Origin: Rhodocyclales bacterium
GTDB lineage: Bacteria > Pseudomonadota > Gammaproteobacteria > Burkholderiales > Rhodocyclaceae
Reading direction: 5' to 3'
Assembly (NCBI GenBank): GCA_016214145.1
Contig: JACRPA010000008.1
Location: forward strand, 1 to 64,000
DNA: 64,000 bases
A program made the translations under genes and the position numbers. Of the stretch, positions 44,107 through 52,207 are shown in pieces. Position 1 is the stretch's first letter. Each line of letters begins with the position of its first letter. The notes beneath the pieces were generated by a model, which saw only the letters and a program-made list of their open reading frames with translations, made no database searches and was not told where the DNA came from.

Positions 44107-44652
44107 TCAGTCATAGTGCAGCATCTCGTAGTCGAGCTTCGGCTCGCGGCCGGCGGCGAGGTCGGTGAGGAACTTCCAGATGGCGTCGGCCGGCGGCGGG
44201 CAGCCGGGCAGGAAGTAGTCGATGCGCACCACCTCGTTGATCGGATGCACCTTGTCGAAGGGCAGCGGCAGCTCGGGATCGTTGGGGATCTGGCCGTTCT
44301 CCAGTCCGATGCCGTAGTGGTACACCTCCTGGAAGCAGTCCCACAGGTCGACGTTGTTGCGCATCGCCGGGATGCCGCCGTTGATCGCGCAGGCGCCCAT
44401 CGCCACCAGGATGCGGCAGTTCTTGCGGAACTCCTTCAGCACGTGCACGTTCTCGGCGTTGCAGACGCCACCCTCGACGATGCCGATGTCGCAGGGCCCG
44501 CAGTGCTTGATGTCGGTGATCGGCGAGCGGTCGAACTCGACGACCTTGACCAGCTCGAACAGCTTCTCGTCGATGTCGAGCAGCGACATGTGGCAGCCGA
44601 AGCAGCCGGCCAGCGAGCAGGTGGCGACCTTGAGTTTCTTCGGCTCAGTCAC
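44107..44652 (-). CDS. hoxY: NAD-coupled hydrogenase small subunit HoxY
   Basis: A 181-residue small subunit. CSLAGCFGCHMSLLDIDE gives the proximal-cluster cysteines, with GPCDIGIVEGGVCN, GACAINGGIPA and LPGCPPPAD completing it. It is short because bidirectional enzymes lack the distal clusters and Tat signal. Its start overlaps the hoxU stop by 8 bp. The 3' end is duplicated near hoxH. Confidence 0.96.
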   Translation of the reverse strand: MTEPKKLKVATCSLAGCFGCHMSLLDIDEKLFELVKVVEFDRSPITDIKHCGPCDIGIVEGGVCNAENVHVLKEFRKNCRILVAMGACAINGGIPAMRNNVDLWDCFQEVYHYGIGLENGQIPNDPELPLPFDKVHPINEVVRIDYFLPGCPPPADAIWKFLTDLAAGREPKLDYEMLHYD

Positions 44653-45367
44653 GCATCGGTTCCTTCAATCCCGCCACCGGCACCTCGGCAATGTCGTGGT
44701 GGTCGTAGAGCCGCCGGCCGATCGGCACCGTGAAGCCGTGCCGCTTGAGGATGATGGCGCCGGTCGGACAGACTTCGGCGGCGCGGTCCCGCACCGACAG
44801 GTTGGTATCGGCCAGACGCCCGCTCGCCGAATTGACGATCAGGCGCGCCTTGATGCCGCGGCCGCCGATGCCGAAGATGTTCTTGCCGTCGACGTCGCGA
44901 CTGGCGCGCACGCACAGCTCGCAGAGGATGCAGCGGTTGCGCTCCAGCAGCACGTCCGGATGCGAGGCGTCGACGTCGCGCGCCGGATAGAAGTGCGTGA
45001 AATGCGGCGTCAGCATGCCGAGGTGGTAGGCCACCGCCTGCAGCTGGCAGTTGCCGCTCTTCTCGCAGGACGGGCAGACATGGTTGCCCTCGACGAAGAG
45101 CATCTGCGTCAGCGCGAGGCGGTCTGCGTTGAGCGCCGCGGTTTCGCTCTCCACCTTCACGCCCTCTGCCGCCTGATTGGTGCACGCCGCGCCGAGCCGC
45201 CCGCCGATGCTCACCGTGCACAGCTTGCAGGAACCGTGCGGCTTGAACTCCGGGTGATGGCACAGATGCGGAATGTAGACGCCCGCCGCGGCGGCCGCCT
45301 CCATGATGGTCTCGCCCTCCTCGAAGGGAATCGTCTTGCCGTCGAGCATGAAGGTTCTCGCAGTCAT
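44645..45367 (-). CDS. hoxU: NAD-coupled hydrogenase diaphorase iron-sulfur subunit HoxU
   Basis: A 240-residue NuoG-like subunit. A 2Fe-2S ferredoxin domain (LCHHPEFKPHGSCKLCTVSIGG .. AACTNQ) is followed by a CPSCEKSGNCQLQ segment and a 4Fe-4S region (NRCILCELCVRAS .. EVCPTGAI). It passes electrons between HoxYH and HoxF. A family C repeat separates it from hoxF. Confidence 0.96.
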   Translation of the reverse strand: MTARTFMLDGKTIPFEEGETIMEAAAAAGVYIPHLCHHPEFKPHGSCKLCTVSIGGRLGAACTNQAAEGVKVESETAALNADRLALTQMLFVEGNHVCPSCEKSGNCQLQAVAYHLGMLTPHFTHFYPARDVDASHPDVLLERNRCILCELCVRASRDVDGKNIFGIGGRGIKARLIVNSASGRLADTNLSVRDRAAEVCPTGAIILKRHGFTVPIGRRLYDHHDIAEVPVAGLKEPMRD

Positions 45368-45379
45368 CAGGCAAAACCT

Positions 45380-45467
45380 TTAACCACAGAGGACACAGAG
45401 AGCACAGAGAAAGCCGAACAGAAGAAATCTCTGTGTTCTCTGTGCTCTCTGTGCTCTCTGTGGTTAA
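45380..45467. repeat. family C inverted repeat between hoxF and hoxU
   Basis: TTAACCACAGAGGACACAGAG arm; the right side is extended by an extra CTCTGTG unit before CTCTCTGTGGTTAA. Confidence 0.9.
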
Positions 45468-45482
45468 AGATCTTCATGGTTG

Positions 45483-47282
45483 TCATTCGTCCGCCAGGTG
45501 CGCCCATTCGTCGTCGCGGCCGGTGATCAGGCGCGCGGTCTGCAATGCCCCATCGAGGTCGAAGGCCGGCTCGAAATCCAGCCGCTTCAGGCGCCGTTCG
45601 TAGGCCTCGGGGAACTTCTCCATCGTCTGCACCACCGGGTTGGCTGCCGTGTGGCCGAGGCCGCAGTGCGCCATGCCGCGCAGGATGTGCATGATGTTCT
45701 TCATCTCGTTCATGTCGTAGGCCGAGCCCTTGCCCGCCGCCAGCTTGTCCATGGTGTTGCGCAGCAGCGAGGTGCCGACGCGGCACGGCGTGCAGAAGCC
45801 GCAGCTCTCGTGGGCGAAGAAGTGCGTGAAGTTGCGCGCCACCTCGAACATGTCGCGCTCGCGCGAGAAGACCATGAAGGCGCCCGCCGTGGCAAGATCC
45901 TCGAAGGCGATGCGGCGGTCGAACTCGCGGAAGGAGATGCAGGTGCCGGACGGCCCGGAGACCTGCACGGCGTGGGCGTCCTCGGCGCCGCAGTCGATGA
46001 GGATTTGCCGCACCGTGACGCCGAAGGAATATTCGTAGATGCCCGGCCGCTGGCAGTCGCCGGAGACCGAGATCAGCTTGCTGCCCGCAGACTGCGGCGT
46101 GCCCATGGCGGCGAACCAGGCGCCGCCCCGCTCGGCGATTTTCGCCGCGCAGGCGAAAGTCTCGACGTTGTTCACCACCGTCGGCTGGTTGCGGTAGCCG
46201 CAGCGGTCCGGGAAGGGCGGGCGGTTCCTCGGCTTGCCCGGCTTGCCCTCCAGCGACTCGATCAGCGCCGACTCCTCGCCGCAGATGTAGGCGCCGGCGC
46301 CCAGATGGATCTCGATGTCGAAGTCGAAATCCCCATCCGCGTCAACATAGCCGAGGATGTTGCGGCCGAGCAGGCCCTTCTCCCGCCGTGTCGCCAGGAC
46401 TGACTCCAGTTTTTCCAGCAGGTTCCTGTACTCGCCGCGCAGGTAAAGCAGGCCCTGCCTCGCGCCGATGACGCGGGCGCACACCGTCATGCCCTCGAAC
46501 ACCAGGTCGGCGTGGCTGTTGAGCAGCACGCGGTCCTTGAAAGTGCCCGGCTCGCCCTCGTCGGCGTTGCACACCACGTAATGAGCCTCCCCCTCGGCCT
46601 TGCGGCAGCTCGCCCACTTGGTCGCCGTCTTGAAGCCGGCGCCGCCGCGGCCGCGCAGGTTGGCCGAGTCAATCTCCGCAAGGGTGGCATCGGTCCCGCG
46701 CGACAGCGTCGCTTTCAAGGCCGCGCCCGGCGCGAACGCCTCGCCCGTAAGCGGGCCGGGCTGGCGGATGTTGTCGGGAATCTCGAACAGCATGGGCGGC
46801 CACTCGGCCAGCGGCTTCCGCACCCGGATCAGCTCGGCGACGAGGTCGAGGCGCGCCTTGTCCAGCGCCGGCACGGCAAAGCCGTTCACCAGCATCGCCG
46901 GCGCCTGGTCGGCCAGACCGATGTCGGCAGTGTCGTCGACATACACCAGCCCGTCCTCGGAGAGCTTGCGCGGCTCCAGCCAGAGCCGCTCGCAGAGATA
47001 CTGCTTCAACTCGGCCTTGCCGGCCATCTGGTCGATGACATTGTCCGAGAAGAGGATCTCGTAAGCGCCGTGCGACTCGGCGTGGAAGAAGGAATAGAAG
47101 CTCGCCGTCGCCTCGATGCGCACGCGCGGCACATTGAGCAGCTTCGCCAGTTGATCCAGCGTGTCGGAAGGAATCGTGCCGCAGGATTCCTGCACGTCGC
47201 GCAGGATCTGCACCAGGTTGGCGGGATCGTGATGCCAGCGGGCAACGATCCCCGGCAGGTCGCAAACGTCGTGGTCGGACAT
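45483..47282 (-). CDS. hoxF: NAD-coupled hydrogenase diaphorase subunit HoxF
   Basis: A 599-residue flavoprotein. Residues 1-150 are a NuoE-like domain; the segment TADIGLADQAPAMLVNG lies where NuoE has its CxxxC cluster ligands, which seem lost. The NuoF-like part has NLRGRGGAGFKTATKW (FMN/NAD site), CNADEGEPGTFKDR, GAYICGEESALIESLEG and ESCGFCTPCRVG (4Fe-4S). It reduces NAD+ with electrons from H2, or the reverse. It is the first gene of the hox operon, preceded by an FNR-type palindrome at 47340-47353. Confidence 0.96.
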   Translation of the reverse strand: MSDHDVCDLPGIVARWHHDPANLVQILRDVQESCGTIPSDTLDQLAKLLNVPRVRIEATASFYSFFHAESHGAYEILFSDNVIDQMAGKAELKQYLCERLWLEPRKLSEDGLVYVDDTADIGLADQAPAMLVNGFAVPALDKARLDLVAELIRVRKPLAEWPPMLFEIPDNIRQPGPLTGEAFAPGAALKATLSRGTDATLAEIDSANLRGRGGAGFKTATKWASCRKAEGEAHYVVCNADEGEPGTFKDRVLLNSHADLVFEGMTVCARVIGARQGLLYLRGEYRNLLEKLESVLATRREKGLLGRNILGYVDADGDFDFDIEIHLGAGAYICGEESALIESLEGKPGKPRNRPPFPDRCGYRNQPTVVNNVETFACAAKIAERGGAWFAAMGTPQSAGSKLISVSGDCQRPGIYEYSFGVTVRQILIDCGAEDAHAVQVSGPSGTCISFREFDRRIAFEDLATAGAFMVFSRERDMFEVARNFTHFFAHESCGFCTPCRVGTSLLRNTMDKLAAGKGSAYDMNEMKNIMHILRGMAHCGLGHTAANPVVQTMEKFPEAYERRLKRLDFEPAFDLDGALQTARLITGRDDEWAHLADE

Positions 47283-47339
47283 GTTCCGGCGGGGCCGTAG
47301 GGGAAGGCCTCTAAGGTACTTTTTTTTGGTGACGGCGGT

Positions 47340-47353
47340 TTGACTTAGGTCAA
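47340..47353 (-). promoter_or_regulatory. FNR/CRP-family palindrome upstream of hoxF
   Basis: TTGACTTAGGTCAA has perfect 5-bp arms (TTGAC/GTCAA) with a 4-bp centre, close to the FNR consensus TTGAT-N4-ATCAA. It is centred 64 bp upstream of the hoxF start. A TACCTT -10-like hexamer on the minus strand at 47313-47318 lies at the distance expected for class II activation, which gives a predicted transcript start near 47305. Confidence 0.55.
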
Positions 47354-47418
47354 TCGACTTTGGGGGCGGTCAAGGAAATCCGTCCTTCCTGGGTTCAATC
47401 ATTTATTATGAACATATC

Positions 47419-47952
47419 GTGAAAAAATCCCTGCCCCTCTCCCGCGTCTACGGCCTGCTCGAGCCGGGGCCGGTGCTGCTGATCACGACCGCCCGCAAGG
47501 GCAAGGCGAACGTCATGGCGCAGTCCTGGCACTGCATGATGGAGTTCGAGCCGCCGCTGGTGGGCTGCCTCATCAGCGGCCGCAACCACAGCTTCGACGC
47601 CCTGGTGGCGACGAAGGAATGCGTGCTCAACATCCCGACGGCGAAGCTGCTGGACAAGGTGGTCGGCGTCGGCAACTGCTCCGGCCGCAAGGTCGACAAG
47701 TTCGTCAAATTCGGCCTGACGGCGCGGCCGGCCGCGCAGGTCGGCGCGCCGCTCATCGACGAGTGCTACGCCAGCCTGGAATGCAAGGTCGTCGACACGC
47801 GCCTGATGAACCGCTACAACTTCTTCGTGCTGGAAGTGGTGAAGGCCTGGGTCGATCCGAAGCAGAAGGAGCCGCGCACCCTGCATCACCGCGGCCGCGG
47901 GCATTTCATGGTGGCGGGCAAGACCCTGCGCACGGCTTCGCGGGCCAAATAG
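47419..47952 (+). CDS. flavin reductase-like FMN-binding protein
   Basis: A 177-residue protein with the flavin reductase-like/flavoredoxin fold: LEPGPVLLITTARKGKANVMAQSWHCMMEFEPP, SGRNHSFDALVATKECVLNIPT, then a HHRGRGHFMV C-terminus (segments). Members use FMN bound at such a surface and transfer electrons to unknown partners. GTG is taken as the start. It is divergent from hoxF across 136 bp that contain the FNR-type palindrome, so it might share that control. Confidence 0.82.
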   Translation: MKKSLPLSRVYGLLEPGPVLLITTARKGKANVMAQSWHCMMEFEPPLVGCLISGRNHSFDALVATKECVLNIPTAKLLDKVVGVGNCSGRKVDKFVKFGLTARPAAQVGAPLIDECYASLECKVVDTRLMNRYNFFVLEVVKAWVDPKQKEPRTLHHRGRGHFMVAGKTLRTASRAK

Positions 47953-47960
47953 CACCAGCA

Positions 47961-47989
47961 GGAAAAGTCAGTCCCTACGAGACGGCGCC
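47961..47989. repeat. family E repeat overlapping the 3' end of the TPR gene
   Basis: GGAAAAGTCAGTCCCTACGA followed by GACGGCGCC. It supplies the last few codons of the adjacent minus-strand TPR gene. Confidence 0.8.
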
Positions 47990-48322
47990 GGAATCGTTGC
48001 CGCCGGCAGCAGCACGCTCCAGGCGCCGCGCGAACACCTTCATTTCCTTCGCCGCCTGGAGGTCGCCCTTCGCCTCGGCCACCGCAATGCCCTCGCGATA
48101 AGCCGCCAGCGCTTCCGCCGCCTGCCCCGCCTCGGCGAGCGCCTTGCCGAGCAGCTTCCACGCCGCGGAGTATTTCGGGTCTTTCTCCACCGCCGCACGG
48201 AAATGCGCCGCCGCCTGCGCCGCCTCTCCCGTCTTCAGGTACTCGTTGCCCAGCGAAAAGCGCAACAGCGCCCCGTCGCGCGGCGTGCCGAGGAGCTTGC
48301 GCAGGTTGTCGAAAGTGGTCAT
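47975..48322 (-). CDS. small TPR-repeat protein
   Basis: A 115-residue protein with about two and a half TPR units: LRFSLGNEYLKTGEAAQAAAHFRAAVEKDP and YSAAWKLLGKALAEAGQAAEALAAYREGIAVAEAKGD. TPRs mediate protein contacts; the partner is unknown. The start at 48322 gives MTTFDNLRKLLG. Its last residues come from a family E repeat. It is divergent from the next methyltransferase gene. Confidence 0.8.
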   Translation of the reverse strand: MTTFDNLRKLLGTPRDGALLRFSLGNEYLKTGEAAQAAAHFRAAVEKDPKYSAAWKLLGKALAEAGQAAEALAAYREGIAVAEAKGDLQAAKEMKVFARRLERAAAGGNDSGAVS

Positions 48323-48384
48323 GGCTGGGTTTTTCGACGCAGAAACGCCACTATACTGCGCGCTGACGACAACGAGGAATGCGC

Positions 48385-49008
48385 ATGGCACACGGCAACT
48401 GGTACGAGCGCAACGTGCTTCCCTGGCTGATCGATCTGGCCTGCGGCATGAAGTCGGTCGGCGAGCAGCGCCGCAAGGTGATCCCGCAGGCGCAGGGGCG
48501 GGTGCTGGAGATCGGCATCGGCACCGGGCTGAACCTGCCCTTCTACGACGCCGGCCGCGTGCGCGAACTCGTCGGGGTGGAGCCATCGCTGCGCATGCAC
48601 CGCCTGATGCTGAAGCGCAGCCGCGCCGCGCGGCTGCCGGTGGAGATCGTCGGCATCACCGCCGAAAAACTGCCGCTGGCGGACGCCGTCTTCGACACGG
48701 TGGTCAGCACCTACACGCTGTGCACCATTCCCGATCCTGTCGCGGCGCTGCATGAAGTGCGGCGCGTGCTGGCGCCCGGCGGCCGGCTGCTGTTCTCCGA
48801 GCACGGCCGCGCGCCGGACGCCGACGTGCTGAAGTGGCAGAGCCGCCTGCAGCCCTTCTGGAGTCCGCTCGCTGGCGGCTGCATGCTCGACCGCGACATC
48901 CCGGCCATCCTGAAGGAAGCGGGCTTCGACCCGCAGGTGCAGTCGATGTACATCCCCGGCCCGCGGATCGTGTCCTATCACTACTGGGGCGAGGCCGTGG
49001 CGGTTTGA
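48385..49008 (+). CDS. class I SAM-dependent methyltransferase (UbiE-like)
   Basis: A 207-residue protein with the full methyltransferase set: VLEIGIGTGLNLPFY (motif I), ELVGVEPSLRM (acidic loop), FDTVVSTYTLCTIPDP (motif IV) and LHEVRRVLAPGGRLLFSEHG (motifs V-VI). The start at 48385 (MAHGNWYERNVLPWL) is favoured by GAGGA seven bases upstream; an ATG two codons earlier is possible. The substrate is unknown. Confidence 0.85.
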   Translation: MAHGNWYERNVLPWLIDLACGMKSVGEQRRKVIPQAQGRVLEIGIGTGLNLPFYDAGRVRELVGVEPSLRMHRLMLKRSRAARLPVEIVGITAEKLPLADAVFDTVVSTYTLCTIPDPVAALHEVRRVLAPGGRLLFSEHGRAPDADVLKWQSRLQPFWSPLAGGCMLDRDIPAILKEAGFDPQVQSMYIPGPRIVSYHYWGEAVAV

Positions 49009-49085
49009 AGTTGAACGTGCAGGAGCGGAGTCCAGTCTCGGCTGAAGCTTGTAGCTAATCAACCGCCGCTTTAAATCCCCCCTGC

Positions 49086-49110
49086 CCCCCTTTTTCAAAG
49101 GGGGAAATTT
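49086..49110 (+). terminator. CCCCCTTT/AAAGGGGG hairpin followed by AAATTT
   Basis: An 8-bp perfect stem with a 3-base loop, followed on the plus strand by AAATTTT. It ends the methyltransferase transcript and lies at the 3' end of the convergent hyb operon. The surrounding AATCCCCCCTGCCCCCC is a common intergenic repeat. Confidence 0.6.
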
Positions 49111-49659
49111 TCAGCCGCGCCTGAACACGCCCCCTAGAAACTCCCGCTTGCTCATCGGCCGTTCGAGGGCGGCCTGTTTGGGATCTTCAAGAGCGCCGTC
49201 ATTGGGCGCGATGGTCGGCTGCGCGGAGGTTGGCGCGCGCTGGAGCGCCGCCAGCGCGGCATGCGCGACGTCGCGGGCGCTCGCCTGGTCGGCGAACTGC
49301 GCCATCGGCGAGAACAACGAGCAGGACTGGAACTCGCCGACCTCGGCTTCGTCGCTGCCGAGGAAGGCGAAATCGCCCGAGGGAAATTTGCGGAACAGGC
49401 GCTGACCCGGCGGCACGCTTTGCCAGGACTCGGACACACCCGGCACCAGCACCAGGTTCATGAACCAGGGCGTGATGACGATGCCGAGCCAGTGATCCTG
49501 CCAGCGGGTGAAGCCGACGGCTTCGACGCGCAGCGCGGGATTGAGAATCGGCACGTCGGCCATCGTCGCGGATTCGATGCGGCGGAAGGCGGCTTCGAGA
49601 AGCGGCGAAGGATCTTCGGCGCGGATGCGGAGGGTTTCCGTGCTACCAGGCGCGGACAT
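49111..49659 (-). CDS. hybE: [NiFe] hydrogenase assembly chaperone HybE
   Basis: A 182-residue HybE-family protein: ILNPALRVEAVGFTRWQDHW, LGIVITPWFMNLVLVPG and FPSGDFAFLGSDEAE, with YQSC replaced by FQSCSLFSPMAQFAD. A C-terminal segment MSKREFLGGVFRRG is typical of HybE/HupJ proteins and resembles a Tat-like twin element. It is the last gene of the hyb operon and overlaps hybG by 17 bp. It is presumably specific for HybO, with HupJ for HupS. Confidence 0.9.
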   Translation of the reverse strand: MSAPGSTETLRIRAEDPSPLLEAAFRRIESATMADVPILNPALRVEAVGFTRWQDHWLGIVITPWFMNLVLVPGVSESWQSVPPGQRLFRKFPSGDFAFLGSDEAEVGEFQSCSLFSPMAQFADQASARDVAHAALAALQRAPTSAQPTIAPNDGALEDPKQAALERPMSKREFLGGVFRRG

Positions 49660-49888
49660 CGGCGGGCCCTTGGGCGAAGACTTCTTCCATCAGCGCCAGG
49701 GATTCGCGGGCGCGCGCCTCATCCACGCGCTCGTAGGCGAATGTGCCCAGCTGGATCAGCACGTAGTCGCCGACTGCGACCTCCTCGTGCATGAGCACCA
49801 GGCTGACGTCGCGGCGCTCGCCGAGGGTGTCGACCACGGCCATCAGGTCATTGATCTCGATGATGCGCGAGGGAATCGCCAGGCACAT
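49643..49888 (-). CDS. hybG: HypC-family chaperone HybG
   Basis: An 81-residue HypC/HybG: MCLAIPSRIIEINDLM, with Cys2, and EVAVGDYVLIQLGTFAYERVDE. It is the third HypC paralogue in the window and is probably dedicated to HybC. It follows hybD across a family A repeat of which the left edge touches its start region. Confidence 0.92.
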   Translation of the reverse strand: MCLAIPSRIIEINDLMAVVDTLGERRDVSLVLMHEEVAVGDYVLIQLGTFAYERVDEARARESLALMEEVFAQGPADVRAW

Positions 49889-49891
49889 GGC

Positions 49892-49947
49892 AGGTCGGCC
49901 TTCAGGCCGACAATGACCGCTGCTGTCGGGCTGAAGCCCGACCTACG
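49892..49947. repeat. family A inverted pair overlapping the hybD 3' end
   Basis: CAGGTCGGCCTTCAGGCCGAC and GTCGGGCTGAAGCCCGACCTACG. The hybD stop at 49902 lies within it, so its last codons are repeat-derived. Confidence 0.9.
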
Positions 49948-50417
49948 GGTTCGAGATGGATGCCCCGCGCGGCAAGCTGTTCGATTGCGGAGGCGACCAT
50001 CTCCGGCACTTTCGCGGCGATGGCAGGCGTGAGCTCGGTGCCGAGCTCCAGGCTGAGGGGCTCGCAGCCGATCAGCACCAGATCCTTCGGTGGATCGCCG
50101 GCGAATTCCAGGCTGGCGAGCACGTCGCAGATGCTGACCTGGTGCGGCGAGAGCTTGCTGCGGAAGAACACCGGCACTTCCTTGCCGGTGAGGCAGATCA
50201 CCGTGCCGGGCGCGCGCTTCGCCTTGACGGCGTCGAGCACCACCAGCAGGTCCACGCCGGAGAGCGGATCGAGCAGCTCCATGCCGGCGGTGCCGCCGTC
50301 GATGACTTCGATGTTCTCCGGCACCGCATAGGCCGCACGCAGCGCCTCGGCGGCATGCACGCCGACGCCCTCGTCGCTGAGGATGGTATTGCCGATGCCG
50401 AGGATGACGATGCGCAT
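49902..50417 (-). CDS. hybD: hydrogenase maturation protease HybD
   Basis: A 171-residue protease: VILGIGNTILSDEGVGVHAAEALR, IDGGTAGMELLDPLSGVDLLVVLDAV and LSPHQVSICDVLA, the standard HybD set with Ni-binding Glu/Asp/His. It should cleave HybC after CIACAIH. The C-terminal PVGRASARQQRSLSA is encoded by the family A repeat. It lies 74 bp after hybC across a family B repeat. Confidence 0.94.
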   Translation of the reverse strand: MRIVILGIGNTILSDEGVGVHAAEALRAAYAVPENIEVIDGGTAGMELLDPLSGVDLLVVLDAVKAKRAPGTVICLTGKEVPVFFRSKLSPHQVSICDVLASLEFAGDPPKDLVLIGCEPLSLELGTELTPAIAAKVPEMVASAIEQLAARGIHLEPVGRASARQQRSLSA

Positions 50418-50429
50418 GCAATTCCCTTG

Positions 50430-50489
50430 TAGGAGCGGGCTTGCCCGCGACAAACAACCGCCGCTATAGCGGGCAAGCCCGCTCCTGCA
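50430..50489. repeat. family B inverted pair between hybC and hybD
   Basis: GTAGGAGCGGGCTTGCCCGCGA and GCGGGCAAGCCCGCTCCTGC. It fills the gap up to the hybC stop. Confidence 0.9.
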
Positions 50490-50491
50490 TG

Positions 50492-52192
50492 TTACTTCGC
50501 CTTGACCGTGATCGCGCTGCCGTTCTCCGTGTCGGTGACGTGGATGGCGCAGGCGATGCACGGGTCGAAGGAGTGCACCGTGCGCAGCACCTCCAGGGGA
50601 CGCTCGGGATCGGCGATGGGGTTGTCGGCGATGGACGCCTCGTACGGCCCCGGCTCGTCCTTCTCGTTCCTCGGGCAGGCGTTCCAGGTCGAGGGCACGA
50701 CGCACTGGTAGTTCTTGATCTTGCCGTCGTCGATGACGACCCAGTGCGAGAGCACGCCGCGCGGCGCCTCGTGGTAGCCCTGTCCCATGATCTCGCCCTT
50801 CGGGAAGACCGGCTTGTTGTAGGTCTTCAGGTCGCCCTTGGCCATGTTGTTGAGCAGCGCGGTCCACTGGTCTGTCAGCATGTCCACCTGCACCGCGCAG
50901 GAGACGGCGCGGGCGGCGTGGCGGCCGATGGTGGAGTGCATGGCGTCGAGGCCGACCTTGGTCTTGGCCAGCGCCGAGACGGTGTCCAGCGCCGCCGTGG
51001 CGTACTTCTTGGTCGGCTCGTGGCCGGCGGCCAGCATGCACAGCACGCGCGCGAGCGGGCCGACCTGGGCCGGCTTGCCGTAGAAGGTCGGCGACTTCAG
51101 CCAGGAGTACTTGCCGTCGTCCTTGAAGTCGGTGTACTGCGGCTTGGTCTCGCCCTTGTAGGGATGCAGCGACTTCGAGCCCTCGTACCAGGAGTGCTTG
51201 GTACTCTCCTCGACGCCCTTGACCCAGTAGTCGTCGTTGAAGGTCTTGATGGCCTTGAACGAGCCGAGGTCCTTGTTGGCGATGTAGCCGCCGGGCAGCG
51301 CGAACTGGGTGCCCTTGGTGTCCATCGGGATGTCCGGCACGCTCAGGTAGTTGGTGACGCCGGCGCCGTACTTGGTCCAGTCGGGGTAGAAGGCGCCGAC
51401 CGCGGCGACGTCGATCAGGTAGACGTTCTTGACGAAGTCCGCCAGTTCGTCGATCCAGCCCTTGATGGCGAGCAGGCGCTCGACCGTCAGGACGGCCTCG
51501 GAGTCGGTCGCCAGCGCGTTGGAGACGCCGCCGACGGCGACGTTCTGGATGTGCGGCGTCTTGCTGCCCAGGATGGAGACGATCTTGTTGGCCTTCCTCT
51601 GCACGTCGAGCGCCTGCAGGTAGTGCGCCACGGCGAGCAGGTTCACCTCCGGCGGCAGCTTCATCGCCGGGTGGCCCCAGTAGCCGTTGGTGAAGATGCC
51701 GAGCTGGCCGCCGTCGACGAAGCCCTTCAGGCGCTCCTTGACGGCGCGCATCTCGAACTTGCCGTTGCCGTGCCAGGAGGACAGGCTCTCGGCCAGCTTC
51801 GAGGTGGCGTCCGGGTCGGCCTTCAGCGCCGAGACGACGTCCACCCAGTCGAGCGCGGAGAGGTGGTAGAAATGCACGATGTGGTCGTGCACCGCGTGCG
51901 CCAGGATGATCAGGTTGCGGATGTACTGGGCGTTGAGCGGCACCTCCATCTGCAGGGCGTTCTCCACCGCGCGCACCGAGGCGATGGCGTGCACCGTGGT
52001 GCACACGCCGCAGATGCGCTGGGTGATGGCCCAGGCGTCGCGCGGGTCGCGGCCGAGCAGGATCAGCTCGACGCCGCGCCACATCTGGCCGGAGGACCAG
52101 GCCTTCTTGACCTTGCCGCCATCCACCTCGCAGTCGATGCGCAGGTGGCCCTCGATGCGGGTGATCGGATCGATTGTTATGCGTTGTCCCAT
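50492..52192 (-). CDS. hybC: Hyb-type [NiFe] hydrogenase large subunit HybC
   Basis: A 566-residue catalytic subunit with QRICGVCTTVH (Cys61, Cys64) and DPCIACAIH (Cys545, Cys548), followed by the 15-residue tail VTDTENGSAITVKAK for HybD. The N-terminus ITIDPITRIEGHLRIDCEVDGGKVKKA resembles group 1 enzymes of HybC type. It pairs with HybO, with HybA and HybB as electron path to menaquinone. Confidence 0.95.
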   Translation of the reverse strand: MGQRITIDPITRIEGHLRIDCEVDGGKVKKAWSSGQMWRGVELILLGRDPRDAWAITQRICGVCTTVHAIASVRAVENALQMEVPLNAQYIRNLIILAHAVHDHIVHFYHLSALDWVDVVSALKADPDATSKLAESLSSWHGNGKFEMRAVKERLKGFVDGGQLGIFTNGYWGHPAMKLPPEVNLLAVAHYLQALDVQRKANKIVSILGSKTPHIQNVAVGGVSNALATDSEAVLTVERLLAIKGWIDELADFVKNVYLIDVAAVGAFYPDWTKYGAGVTNYLSVPDIPMDTKGTQFALPGGYIANKDLGSFKAIKTFNDDYWVKGVEESTKHSWYEGSKSLHPYKGETKPQYTDFKDDGKYSWLKSPTFYGKPAQVGPLARVLCMLAAGHEPTKKYATAALDTVSALAKTKVGLDAMHSTIGRHAARAVSCAVQVDMLTDQWTALLNNMAKGDLKTYNKPVFPKGEIMGQGYHEAPRGVLSHWVVIDDGKIKNYQCVVPSTWNACPRNEKDEPGPYEASIADNPIADPERPLEVLRTVHSFDPCIACAIHVTDTENGSAITVKAK

Positions 52193-52207
52193 TCTTGGCT
52201 CCTTTGA

